Part shown: positions 1-6,367 of the stretch, in pieces | How positions within the stretch are numbered: position 1 is the stretch's first letter | Layout of the letters: each line of letters starts with the position of its first letter | Assembly (NCBI GenBank): GCA_903928365.1 | Contig: CAIYQV010000003.1 | Location: 1-14,605 of the forward strand | Direction: 5' to 3' | Source: an uncultured Flavobacteriia bacterium | GTDB taxonomy: Bacteria; Bacteroidota; Bacteroidia; Flavobacteriales_D; Crocinitomicaceae | Length of the DNA: 14,605 nt | Made by a program: the position numbers and the translations under genes | The notes under the pieces: generated by a model | What the model saw: only the letters and a program-made list of their open reading frames with translations | What the model was told of the DNA's origin: nothing | Database searches by the model: none

Positions 1-50
1 AAAATTACCATCAAGGCAATCAATGCGGAAACAAAAAAGGAATTCTTCAT
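1..50 (-). CDS. Start of a secreted or membrane protein, cut by window edge
   Basis: An ATG on the minus strand at 48-50 opens a frame that runs off the left edge: 16 complete codons, reading MKNSFFVSALIALMVI. A lysine followed by a hydrophobic run is what a signal peptide or N-terminal membrane anchor looks like. The start lies 11 nt after the stop codon of the 65-residue membrane protein upstream, so the two are probably co-transcribed. In Flavobacteria a PstS-like substrate-binding protein often follows the exbB-exbD-exbD-tonB genes, so that is one candidate identity. This is context inference only; no family can be recognised from 16 residues. Confidence 0.55.
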   Translation of the reverse strand, partial: MKNSFFVSALIALMVI

Positions 51-61
51 GAAAATGAGTT

Positions 62-259
62 TTAATTTTTCTTGAGAAAAATATACAATCTGTAGGATCT
101 ATAGGCCGCATACAATCCTAATATCAGCGAGAACAACATTCTTTTTTGCCCATGCATGTTTTCTTTCATCAAATCTGTAAAAAGCATGAAATACAACATG
201 ATCACACACATAAGGATCATGAAAGCACTCATGATTATCGTAAAATTCTTAAACCACAT
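62..259 (-). CDS. Small two-helix membrane protein, unknown function
   Basis: A 65-residue protein with two hydrophobic stretches, about residues 6-28 and 43-60, joined by a short charged loop containing MKENMHGQKR. It ends in a basic tail (FLKKN), so it should be a small inner-membrane hairpin protein. No catalytic motif is visible and I do not recognise a named family. It lies downstream of a tonB gene but behind a strong terminator (275-302), so it probably starts a new transcript with the truncated gene at the left edge. Small membrane proteins of this size are commonly found beside Flavobacterial exb/tonB clusters. A shadow frame is unlikely because no better frame overlaps it and its spacing to the next start is operon-like. 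Confidence 0.7.
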   Translation of the reverse strand: MWFKNFTIIMSAFMILMCVIMLYFMLFTDLMKENMHGQKRMLFSLILGLYAAYRSYRLYIFLKKN

Positions 260-270
260 TTCTTTAAATA

Positions 271-302
271 AAAAATCCCCGAATGAATACTCAATCGGGG
301 AT
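271..302 (-). terminator. Rho-independent terminator after the exbB-exbD-exbD-tonB operon
   Basis: An 8-bp perfect stem (275-282 pairs with 295-302; core CCCCG/CGGGG) encloses a 12-nt loop. Read on the minus strand it is followed at once by five U residues (plus-strand A271-275). It lies 18 nt beyond the tonB stop codon at 320. Confidence 0.88.
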
Positions 303-319
303 CTGTAAAACCTATTTTT

Positions 320-1180
320 TTATTCGAGAGCGAAGTTGATTGGCAAACGATATAATGTTGAGACACTTTTACCATTTACCTTACCAGCTTTCCATCCTGG
401 CATCATTTTCACCACGCGCACTGCTTCTTTGTCACATTCAGGACAACCTGCAATTCCACGTTCAACTTGTACTCCACTCACTCCTCCATCGCCACGAACA
501 ACAAATTTCACGTAACATTTACCTTGAATATTGTTCTCGATCGCAACCTGAGGATAGTTGAAGTTTTTCTGAATGAATGCCATCATTGCAGCGTAACCTC
601 CAGGGAATTCAGGATCCTCATCTACATACGTGTAGATTTCTGGTTCCTTTTCTTCCACTTCTTTTACCTCATTCGTCTCAGGTTGAAAGTCAAAACTAAC
701 ATTATCTGTTTCATTCGTTTCAGTAGATGCTTTAGTGTCATCCATGTCTTCCTGAATCGGAATTTGGTCTTCTACCGGAATATCCACAACTACAGGAGGC
801 GTAAACGCAACTGTTTTTTCCATTGGTGGTGGTGGTTCTTCCGGTGGTGGTGGTGGAACATCTTCTTCCACTGGTGGTGCTTGCACAGTAAATTGTGAAG
901 TATCCACTGGTGGGGGTGGAAGTTTCTCTTCCGGAAGATTCTTGATCACAATGTAGGTTCCGTAAGAAAGTCCTATCACTGCGAGCAGAGAGAACATGAT
1001 CAGCATAAGACGCTTATCATATTCTGTACGTAAAACATACGCACCGTATTCACGGTTACGACCATCAAAAACAATGTCGTTTCTGATGTCAGAAGTAACC
1101 TGTTGCCAGGTCCTTGCACTGAAGTAGTCATACAAGGTAATACCTGCAACCAAAACAATAATTGCGATTATTACTTCCAT
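320..1180 (-). CDS. TonB-like energy transducer (paralogue 1)
   Basis: A 286-residue energy transducer that would span the periplasm and pass ExbB/ExbD energy to outer-membrane receptors. Residues 1-16 are hydrophobic. Residues 21-56 form an Arg-rich segment (WQQVTS, then VF..RNREYGAYVLR, a motif typical of Bacteroidota TonB). Residues 57-80 are a second membrane helix. A proline/glutamate-rich spacer follows (about 84-180, with runs of four and five prolines). The TonB C-terminal domain covers about 190-286, with the EFPGG entry motif and a LPINF ending. By the positive-inside rule the segment between the helices is cytoplasmic, which gives a periplasmic N-terminus, unlike single-helix E. 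coli TonB. Cys222, Cys246 and Cys249 are shared with paralogue 2. It is the last gene of the operon; its start is 1 nt after the exbD-2 stop. Family assignment is firm; the transported substrate is unknown. Confidence 0.93.
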   Translation of the reverse strand: MEVIIAIIVLVAGITLYDYFSARTWQQVTSDIRNDIVFDGRNREYGAYVLRTEYDKRLMLIMFSLLAVIGLSYGTYIVIKNLPEEKLPPPPVDTSQFTVQAPPVEEDVPPPPPEEPPPPMEKTVAFTPPVVVDIPVEDQIPIQEDMDDTKASTETNETDNVSFDFQPETNEVKEVEEKEPEIYTYVDEDPEFPGGYAAMMAFIQKNFNYPQVAIENNIQGKCYVKFVVRGDGGVSGVQVERGIAGCPECDKEAVRVVKMMPGWKAGKVNGKSVSTLYRLPINFALE

Positions 1181-1181
1181 C

Positions 1182-1817
1182 TTATTTCACTTTTTCTTTA
1201 ACAAGTTCAAGTTCACTCGCAAGAATATCCACAGGAGCGATGACACCGATCTCAGCGATCTTCAGCTCATCGATCAAGTCGATAAAATTCTTACATGTTG
1301 CCTTGTCATCTGTCTTAACAAGAACTTTCAATGCTTCAGGATCTTTTTTAAAGTCAATCAGCATACGCAAATACGTGCTATCCTGAAGTTGTTTAGCCTT
1401 CATCTTCTTGTCTAATCCTTCTTTCCCTTTCAACACATATGCGTTTCGGTCTGCCAAAAGTTTTCTTACACCTTTCGCACTGAAGTCAGTTTCTTCAAGT
1501 ACGGTAGGTCCGTTAGGTCCGGGAGCACTCTTTGGATAGTACTGACCGGAATAATAGAAAATTTTGTCTTCCGAAAGCAAAAAGGTGATTGCATTATTGA
1601 TCTTCGGTTGCTCTTCCGGTACGATATCTTCCGGTTTTGCAGGATAGACCAAACTCATCACTTTTGGCTTGCTGAATGTTGAAGTTAGGACGAAGAACGT
1701 AAGCAAGAGGAACGCAAGGTCAACCATCGGTGTCATATCGACACGCGTGGAGCTTTTCTTGGCTCTTTTCTTGCCTTTGTCGTGGCCACCGCCACCGCCT
1801 TCTGCAATTTCTGCCAT
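1182..1817 (-). CDS. exbD: ExbD/TolR-family proton channel subunit (ExbD-2)
   Basis: A 211-residue biopolymer transport protein. A Gly/Lys-rich cytoplasmic N-terminus (five glycines at 7-11) leads into the family signature DMTPMVDLAFLLLTFF. Asp33 is the equivalent of the membrane-embedded proton-carrying Asp25 of E. coli ExbD. One membrane helix (about 31-50) is followed by a periplasmic domain. At 211 residues it is about 70 longer than enterobacterial ExbD (about 140); the extra length lies in the periplasmic part, as is common in Bacteroidota. It sits 11 nt downstream of ExbD-1 and 1 nt upstream of tonB, so translational coupling is likely. Two different ExbDs beside one ExbB suggests a heteromeric channel, but that is inference. 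Confidence 0.93.
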   Translation of the reverse strand: MAEIAEGGGGGHDKGKKRAKKSSTRVDMTPMVDLAFLLLTFFVLTSTFSKPKVMSLVYPAKPEDIVPEEQPKINNAITFLLSEDKIFYYSGQYYPKSAPGPNGPTVLEETDFSAKGVRKLLADRNAYVLKGKEGLDKKMKAKQLQDSTYLRMLIDFKKDPEALKVLVKTDDKATCKNFIDLIDELKIAEIGVIAPVDILASELELVKEKVK

Positions 1818-1828
1818 AACTTACTGTT

Positions 1829-2491
1829 TTACAATGGAGCCATCTCCATCGATGTAATGAAATTCAAATTGTTCAAATCCAGATCTCTGAATACATTGAT
1901 CACGTTTTGAGCGTGAACATATAACGCTTTGTTGTCTACACGCAATGTAAACTTAGGTTTGAAATCATTCGGGTCAGGAGAATCTCCTTTCAATTTTGCT
2001 TCCTCAAATGCGGTTTTACCGGAGTTAAGGGCAGCAATATTTCCGAAATAAACCCAGTCTCTAAGCTGGTTGTTTGTAGAATCTAGCGGAATACCTTTTG
2101 TATTCAGGTTCTTTCTGGCCTCCGCAGGCATATCGATGTATGCCGGAAGTTCCTGCATGGTACATCCAAAACTGGACATGAAGGTGAATTTGCTGATTTG
2201 CTCTTCCGAAAAACCAACTTTATATTTCCCCGCCATGTTCATTAGCAGTTCTCTTCTCCCCTCCGGATCCGACATATTGAAGAACACACGCCCTCCTCTA
2301 TCAATGGTTACAAGCACTACATTCTCTGGAATGATCTTGTCACTGATACTGGAAGGAACATCTACTTCTACCGGTTCACTTGAGCGGAAAGATGCTGCAA
2401 GCATGAAGAAAGTCACAAGCAGGAAGGCCAAGTCAACCATCGGCGTCATGTCGATGGAAGGAGAGCTCTTAGGCATTTTAATCTTTGGCAT
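1829..2491 (-). CDS. exbD: ExbD/TolR-family proton channel subunit (ExbD-1)
   Basis: A 220-residue ExbD paralogue. A short basic N-terminus (MPKIKMPKSS) precedes DMTPMVDLAFLLVTFF, with Asp20 the conserved intramembrane acidic residue, so the key residue for proton use is present. There is a single membrane helix (about 18-37), then a periplasmic domain of about 180 residues. The domain ends in a segment (about 180-220) with the usual ExbD pattern of a beta strand (KFTLRVDNKALY) followed by a helix. It shares the N-terminal helix with ExbD-2, but the periplasmic domains look different in sequence, so the duplication is not recent. The gap to exbB is 34 nt. Confidence 0.93.
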   Translation of the reverse strand: MPKIKMPKSSPSIDMTPMVDLAFLLVTFFMLAASFRSSEPVEVDVPSSISDKIIPENVVLVTIDRGGRVFFNMSDPEGRRELLMNMAGKYKVGFSEEQISKFTFMSSFGCTMQELPAYIDMPAEARKNLNTKGIPLDSTNNQLRDWVYFGNIAALNSGKTAFEEAKLKGDSPDPNDFKPKFTLRVDNKALYVHAQNVINVFRDLDLNNLNFITSMEMAPL

Positions 2492-2525
2492 TTTCCTTCT
2501 TTTAAATTGTGAACTGTTTCCTCAA

Positions 2526-3329
2526 TTATTTGTTAGATGCAGAAAAATCCTGTACGATAGTGAAAGATGCTTCATCGATACTGTAAGTCATCCCATCAAT
2601 CTTCGTTGAGAAGAAGTTGTACATAATGATAGCGATCGTAGAACCAGCGATACCGAAGAAGGTATTGATCAAGGCCTCAGAGATACCTGTTGCCAACTGA
2701 GCTGTATCAGGAGCACCGTGACTCATCGCGGCAAATGAACGAATCATCCCCATTACCGTACCGATCAAACCGATCAAGGTTGCGATTGAAGCACAAGTTG
2801 AAAGGATCACTAAGTTTTTAGATAACATTGGCAATTCAAGGGAAGTTGCTTCTTCCAACTCTTTTTTCAACGCTTCTACTTTCTGCTCTTTGTTCATTCC
2901 TGCATCACCTTGAATGTGATCGTATTTCTCAAGACCTGCTCTTACTACGTTTGCAAGAGAACCTTTTTGAGCATCACACTCTTCAATTGCTGTACTGATC
3001 TCTTTATTTTCAAGATAACCTTTGATCTTTCCAACAAATACATTTACACGACCTTTACCTGCAGCTTTAGCTAGGGTAACAAAACGCTCAATAGAGAAAA
3101 TAATGATGATGATGTTGATCGCAACAAGGATTGGTACGATAAACCCTCCTTTGTAGATTGTACCCATCAAGTTTCCTTCCAATGGTTCTCCTGACGGATC
3201 TCTGTCCACAAAGTTTCCTGGATCACCAAAAATGTACTTGTAAATAATAACCCCTGCAACGAGGGCAATGACAATGGCTAGGACTGCCATAAGGGATGAA
3301 AAACCACCCGATGTTTTTTTGTTGCTCAT
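2526..3329 (-). CDS. exbB: ExbB/MotA/TolQ-family proton channel protein
   Basis: A 267-residue inner-membrane subunit that would form the proton channel with the ExbD proteins and drive TonB. Four hydrophobic segments are visible: about 12-34, 62-84, 173-199 and 214-240. The last three correspond to the three helices of E. coli ExbB; the first is an additional N-terminal helix. The family signature ATLIGLIGTVMGMI is at 183-196, and the polar pore-lining helix with SEALINTFFGIAGST is at 217-231. A cytoplasmic domain (about 85-170) contains a charged helical stretch. It is the first gene of the exbB-exbD-exbD-tonB operon and has a plausible promoter 40 nt upstream (3370-3402). Confidence 0.95.
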   Translation of the reverse strand: MSNKKTSGGFSSLMAVLAIVIALVAGVIIYKYIFGDPGNFVDRDPSGEPLEGNLMGTIYKGGFIVPILVAINIIIIIFSIERFVTLAKAAGKGRVNVFVGKIKGYLENKEISTAIEECDAQKGSLANVVRAGLEKYDHIQGDAGMNKEQKVEALKKELEEATSLELPMLSKNLVILSTCASIATLIGLIGTVMGMIRSFAAMSHGAPDTAQLATGISEALINTFFGIAGSTIAIIMYNFFSTKIDGMTYSIDEASFTIVQDFSASNK

Positions 3330-3369
3330 AGCTTAAGATTTAATGTTTGTTCGATTAACTATTAGGTGC

Positions 3370-3402
3370 CAAACTTAGGAAAAAACTTTCAAATGCCACA
3401 AA
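3370..3402 (-). promoter_or_regulatory. Bacteroidota-type promoter for the exbB operon
   Basis: On the minus strand, a TTTG (3399-3402) is followed after 21 nt by TAAGTTTG (3370-3377), matching the Bacteroidota -33/-7 consensus (TTTG, about 19 nt, TAnnTTTG). Transcription would start near 3365, giving a leader of about 36 nt. The ten bases CAAACTTAGG (plus strand) occur identically at the tonB paralogue 2 promoter. Confidence 0.68.
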
Positions 3403-3471
3403 TCTCAACTTTACCATTTTATTAACATGTAAAAGATCTTTGTTTATCTGTATCAGTCAATGATCAAATGG

Positions 3472-4350
3472 TTATTCCAGTTCAAAATTGATGGGAAGAT
3501 CAAAATAGGAAGGAATAGCACGCCCTTTACTTTTGCCCGGTTTCCATTGTGGCATGGCATTTAACACCCTAACTGCTTCTCGATCACATTCTTTACACCC
3601 ATAGATGCCTCGAAGAACATTGACAGAACGAATATTGCCATTTTCATCCACGATGAATCGCAGGTAGCATTTACCTTGTGCCCCAAGTTCAATTCCAGAT
3701 TGAGGGTAAACCAAATTCTTTTGTATAAATCGAATCATTTCAGGATAACCTCCAGGAAATTCAGCTTCCACTTCAGGGAATCGTTCGGGCTCCACGGGTT
3801 TGTCTTCAGGTTTTTCGCCTCCAATGGTGCCACCTCCTCCTCCAGTTACTCCTGTATATGGATCACCGCCTGTTCCTCCGACTAAAGAAGACACTTGAAC
3901 TGTCTGTAATACATCCTGTGGTTTTACCGGGTTTGTTTTTAATGGTTTGTCTACCACTTTAGGCTCGGTCATCACTTCTGTTTTTGGAGCTGCTGCCTGT
4001 TTGATCTGCTTTTCTGGTTGAACAGACGGTTTTTCTTTAGGAGCAAACTGAATTATTGTTGATATTTCCTGGGCAACAGGTTTTCTAAGAAGTTCGGATT
4101 GCGGATCTTTTTTAAAACCTGTGTATCCTGCATAAAGAACCCCAACACTACAAAGCACACCTCCCATGATAAAAAGTAAGTTCTTGTTGTAATCCCTTCT
4201 TATAACAAAAGCGCCGTAATCTCTGTTGCGATTTTCAAAAACCACCTCGTTTCGGATTTCAGAAGTTACCTGTTGCCAGGATCGTGTCAGATAGAAGTCA
4301 TATAAAGACACTCCTGCCACTGCTGCGATAATTAAAATCAATGCTGTCAT
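3472..4350 (-). CDS. TonB-like energy transducer (paralogue 2)
   Basis: A 292-residue TonB protein. From the chosen start it aligns without a gap to paralogue 1 over the first 57 residues: hydrophobic helix at 1-16, LYDFY, WQQVTSEIRN, VF.NRNRDYGAFVIRRDY, then a second helix at 58-79. The spacer differs: it is Lys/Pro-rich rather than Glu/Pro-rich and has a Gly-rich stretch with a GGGGG run at 170-174. The C-terminal TonB domain spans about 195-292, starting EFPGG and ending LPINFELE. Cys228, Cys252 and Cys255 match the spacing in paralogue 1. Upstream in-frame starts exist (ATG at 4392, TTG at 4413), but the TTG lies inside the -7 element and homology favours 4350. It is monocistronic or weakly linked to the exb operon, since the 142-nt gap contains a promoter. 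Confidence 0.92.
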   Translation of the reverse strand: MTALILIIAAVAGVSLYDFYLTRSWQQVTSEIRNEVVFENRNRDYGAFVIRRDYNKNLLFIMGGVLCSVGVLYAGYTGFKKDPQSELLRKPVAQEISTIIQFAPKEKPSVQPEKQIKQAAAPKTEVMTEPKVVDKPLKTNPVKPQDVLQTVQVSSLVGGTGGDPYTGVTGGGGGTIGGEKPEDKPVEPERFPEVEAEFPGGYPEMIRFIQKNLVYPQSGIELGAQGKCYLRFIVDENGNIRSVNVLRGIYGCKECDREAVRVLNAMPQWKPGKSKGRAIPSYFDLPINFELE

Positions 4351-4375
4351 AATTTCAACTTTTAAGTGAATACTG

Positions 4376-4404
4376 CCTTCTGATACATCCATGTTTTCAG
4401 AAGG
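4376..4404 (-). promoter_or_regulatory. Inverted repeat in the tonB paralogue 2 leader
   Basis: CCTTCTGA (4376-4383) and TCAGAAGG (4397-4404) form a perfect 8-bp stem with a 13-nt loop. If transcription starts near 4406, as the -7 element predicts, this hairpin would sit at the very 5' end of the tonB2 mRNA, 25 nt before the chosen start codon. It could stabilise the transcript or be a protein-binding site. No U-run follows, so it is not a terminator. Function is inferred only. Confidence 0.45.
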
Positions 4405-4410
4405 TTCAAT

Positions 4411-4418
4411 CAAACTTA
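4411..4418 (-). promoter_or_regulatory. -7 promoter element for tonB paralogue 2
   Basis: TAAGTTTG on the minus strand exactly fits TAnnTTTG. No clear TTTG is found at the -33 distance. Predicted transcription start is near 4406, giving a leader of about 55 nt to the ATG at 4350. Confidence 0.5.
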
Positions 4419-4492
4419 GGTTGAAATCTATGTGTTTACATTGGCATTGAAGGAACGGGTGCCCCCATTGATTAAAAGGTGTGGTTTTTCAT

Positions 4493-5536
4493 TTAAAGCT
4501 TTTCCAGAAAAGCCATCGTATCTACACCATCCGCATAATCATCCAAAGCTGGGCATTGCGCAGAACCAAAGGGGATAAACTTATTTCCAATAACAGCTTG
4601 TATTTTTTCAGAGTGGATTTCTATATATGCTCTCGCATCTTCAAGGTTTGTATATCTGTGATAATGAAGCATTCCCAGAGGGCTGAACAAATCCTCCGTT
4701 TCGCGCAAAAGCAGAAAGTTATTATCAAGAAGCGGAACCTTGTTCAAAAGGTAAACTGCTTTATTGTAATCATAATTATTGGCGTACTTATGATGGTTGA
4801 CTATTTCGCCAAACGGGACAATCGCTTCGAAGAATCGGTTCAGTTCAAAATGTTGTGGAATCAATAAGTGAGAAACATTCCTGCAACCTAAACCAAAGTA
4901 ATCAAAAACGTCATGCCCTAATTGATATAATTCCTCTTTACTTTCCGTGCCTTCCAGTAAAGCCAAGGATGTTCTGTTTTTGCGAAAAATATGAGGGTAT
5001 TTGCCAAAGTACTGTTCAAAATATACCGCTGAGTTATCACTTCCTGTTGCAATAACGGCATCCACCTCACCTATCCTACCTTGTGTAACAACTATTCGTT
5101 CTTTTAAATCAGGCTCGAACTTAATTAAATGCGATATCAAAGCCGGAAGCAAGTGTTTGTCTTCCGAACTCAATTTGGCAACAACAAAGTGTCCAGAAAA
5201 GATTACGCACAGAAAATCATGAAATCCAACGAGAGGAATATTTCCGGCCATGATCAACGCAACCTTTTTAGGGGATGTAACAAACGCATACCGATGACTC
5301 CATTCTTCCAGTTTTTCAGACTTAAGTTGTGTCCCCAGAGATAAAAGGGCATTTCTCACATTTTGAGGAGTAAACCAACCATTGTGAATGACCTGTTTAT
5401 TAATAAGCACCTGAAGATCCTGATATTCTTCCTCCGTGAGACCAGAGTTGAATCCCGGCCAAGGTTGGTCCTCTCCCAATAAACGCATTAAGTTTCCAAG
5501 GGCATCAAATGCACGGATCAATTGGTTCCTTTCCAT
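4493..5536 (-). CDS. Acyl-CoA reductase, LuxC family
   Basis: A 347-residue protein resembling the LuxC/acyl-CoA reductase family, which reduces acyl-CoA (or an acyl-enzyme) to a fatty aldehyde with NADPH. Visible features are the conserved segment around VALIMAGNIPLVGFHD (92-107), a Rossmann-like strand-loop region (VVTQGRIGEVDAVIATGSD, 149-167) and the probable nucleophilic cysteine Cys218 in YFGLGCRNVSHL. A glycine-rich GSAQCPALD lies near the C-terminus (324-332). It is shorter than Vibrio LuxC (about 480 residues), but such short forms are common in Bacteroidota. No luxA, luxB, luxD or luxE-like gene is in the window, so a role in light production is not suggested. It is divergent from the ferredoxin gene; 103 bp separate the two start codons. 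The physiological substrate is unknown. Confidence 0.85.
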   Translation of the reverse strand: MERNQLIRAFDALGNLMRLLGEDQPWPGFNSGLTEEEYQDLQVLINKQVIHNGWFTPQNVRNALLSLGTQLKSEKLEEWSHRYAFVTSPKKVALIMAGNIPLVGFHDFLCVIFSGHFVVAKLSSEDKHLLPALISHLIKFEPDLKERIVVTQGRIGEVDAVIATGSDNSAVYFEQYFGKYPHIFRKNRTSLALLEGTESKEELYQLGHDVFDYFGLGCRNVSHLLIPQHFELNRFFEAIVPFGEIVNHHKYANNYDYNKAVYLLNKVPLLDNNFLLLRETEDLFSPLGMLHYHRYTNLEDARAYIEIHSEKIQAVIGNKFIPFGSAQCPALDDYADGVDTMAFLEKL

Positions 5537-5591
5537 GTTGTAAAGTTAAATGCAATATGACAATTGAACTATTTTTTAGTCATTTCGAACA

Positions 5592-5620
5592 TTTGTTATG
5601 AATGAGCGTTGCTATATTTG
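5592..5620 (+). promoter_or_regulatory. Promoter for the ferredoxin gene
   Basis: TTTG (5592-5595), a 17-nt spacer, and TATATTTG (5613-5620) fit the Bacteroidota promoter consensus well. The start site would be near 5625, giving a leader of about 15 nt. This rules out the ATG at 5598 as the start of the ferredoxin. Confidence 0.8.
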
Positions 5621-5639
5621 CAACCTAAAAAATGGAGTT

Positions 5640-5987
5640 ATGGCAATAATGATCACCGATGAATGTATCAACTGTGGGGCTTGCGAACCCGAATGTCCAA
5701 ATAATGCAATCTACGAAGGTGGTGCAGAATGGAAGTATTCGGATGGCACTTCTTTAACAGGAATGATCACAACCTTGGACGGGAACGATCTTTTGGCTGA
5801 TGACAGTCATGAACCGGTGAGCATGGATGTCTATTATATTACTCATGATAAATGCACAGAATGTGTCGGTTTTCATGATGAACCTCAATGTGCAGCCGTT
5901 TGCCCAGTAGACTGTTGTGTGGATGACCCTGATTACAGAGAATCGGAGCACGAACTCCTCGCGAAAAAGGATTTTCTTCATTTGTAA
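5640..5987 (+). CDS. 2[4Fe-4S] ferredoxin, Allochromatium (Alvin) type
   Basis: A 115-residue cytoplasmic electron carrier. The first cluster motif is Cys9, Cys12, Cys15, Cys19-Pro (C-x2-C-x2-C-x3-C). The second is Cys72, Cys75, Cys84, Cys88-Pro, with the eight-residue gap and the VGFHDEPQC wording typical of Allochromatium vinosum-type ferredoxins. Extra cysteines are at 92 and 93. The stretch between motifs (about 20-71) is longer than in short clostridial ferredoxins, as usual for Bacteroidota homologues. The start at 5640 is chosen because the family begins shortly before ITDECINCG and because the promoter ends at 5620; an ATG at 5649 is also possible. It is divergent from the acyl-CoA reductase, a pairing often seen in Bacteroidota. 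The redox partner is unknown. Confidence 0.93.
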   Translation: MAIMITDECINCGACEPECPNNAIYEGGAEWKYSDGTSLTGMITTLDGNDLLADDSHEPVSMDVYYITHDKCTECVGFHDEPQCAAVCPVDCCVDDPDYRESEHELLAKKDFLHL

Positions 5988-6045
5988 GGAATTAGATTCT
6001 ATTCGTCTGTTTCACTTGAGATTTTATTGAAGAATTACACCAAAA

Positions 6046-6077
6046 TCTGTGTGATTTAGGAATTGTGATTACATTTG
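6046..6077 (+). promoter_or_regulatory. Promoter of the SRP RNA gene
   Basis: TACATTTG (6070-6077) fits the -7 consensus and ends 3 nt before the predicted RNA 5' end at 6081. TCTG (6046-6049), 20 nt upstream, is a one-mismatch -33 element. Confidence 0.7.
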
Positions 6078-6080
6078 CAT

Positions 6081-6178
6081 GGGGTAAGTCTTGTACGACC
6101 AGCTCCCTCTGACTCCTCCAGGACGGGAACGTAGCAAAGGTATGAGGTTGTAGCGGTGCGATACGAGTAGCTTACCCC
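6081..6178 (+). ncRNA. ffs: Small signal recognition particle RNA (4.5S)
   Basis: A 98-nt RNA that binds Ffh and targets nascent membrane and secreted proteins to the translocon. The ends pair perfectly: GGGGTAAG (6081-6088) with CTTACCCC (6171-6178). The apex carries the universal domain IV signature: CAGG at 6119-6122, a GGAA tetraloop at 6125-6128 closed by C-G pairs, and AGCA at 6132-6135, which form the asymmetric and symmetric loops bound by the Ffh M domain. Flanking strands lengthen the hairpin. It is a short SRP RNA without an Alu domain, as expected for Bacteroidota. It has its own -7 element upstream and a U-run directly after the closing stem. Confidence 0.94.
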
Positions 6179-6188
6179 TCTTTTTTTT
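6171..6188 (+). terminator. T-run ending the SRP RNA
   Basis: The closing stem of the SRP RNA (3' arm 6171-6178) is followed by TC and eight T residues (6181-6188), so the RNA's own helix serves as the terminator hairpin. Confidence 0.75.
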
Positions 6189-6341
6189 AACCCAATTCGG
6201 GATTTTCAATTTTCAATTTTGGATTTTTTCTTACACATTGTTTCAATATTATCAGTTCTCAAGTATTGAAGTCAATGTAAAGTGTTCATAATTCGTGAAG
6301 AAGTTAATGAGCAACTCAAGAGCCGAAGGCTTGTGTCGCTG

Positions 6342-6349
6342 TAATTTTG
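6342..6349 (+). promoter_or_regulatory. -7 element for the transaldolase gene
   Basis: TAATTTTG exactly fits TAnnTTTG and lies 18 nt before the ATG at 6368. No TTTG is seen at the -33 distance. The in-frame TTG at 6347 falls inside this element and is therefore not the start. Confidence 0.6.
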
Positions 6350-6367
6350 TTGAAAAATAAAAACACC

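Noticed and set aside
820..865. GGT/GGTGG repeat tracts
   Set aside because: They encode the proline-rich spacer of TonB1, so they are explained by coding and are not a separate repeat element.
467..898. Plus-strand ORF of 143 codons with runs of Trp and Phe
   Set aside because: It is antisense to the proline-rich linker of tonB1; the Trp runs are the reverse complement of proline codons.
2070..2609. Plus-strand ORF of 179 codons
   Set aside because: Antisense to exbD-1, which has clear family motifs; no promoter or recognisable product.
3100..3122. GAT trinucleotide run as a possible microsatellite
   Set aside because: It encodes the isoleucine run of the second ExbB membrane helix and is short.
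3420..3471. Search for a terminator after tonB2
   Set aside because: Only a palindrome AAAGATCTTT and weak pairings were found, none followed by a U-run, so none is reported.
4481..4867. Plus-strand ORF of 128 codons
   Set aside because: Lies antisense to the acyl-CoA reductase, which is the supported frame.
6203..6222. Short tandem repeat of ATTTTCA units between SRP RNA and transaldolase
   Set aside because: Only two to three AT-rich units; expected by chance in intergenic DNA of this composition, and no other signal is attached.
6317..6333. Small hairpin (AGCC-GAA-GGCT) upstream of the transaldolase
   Set aside because: Only four to five pairs, no U-run, and it lies upstream of the predicted transcription start, so it would not be in the mRNA.
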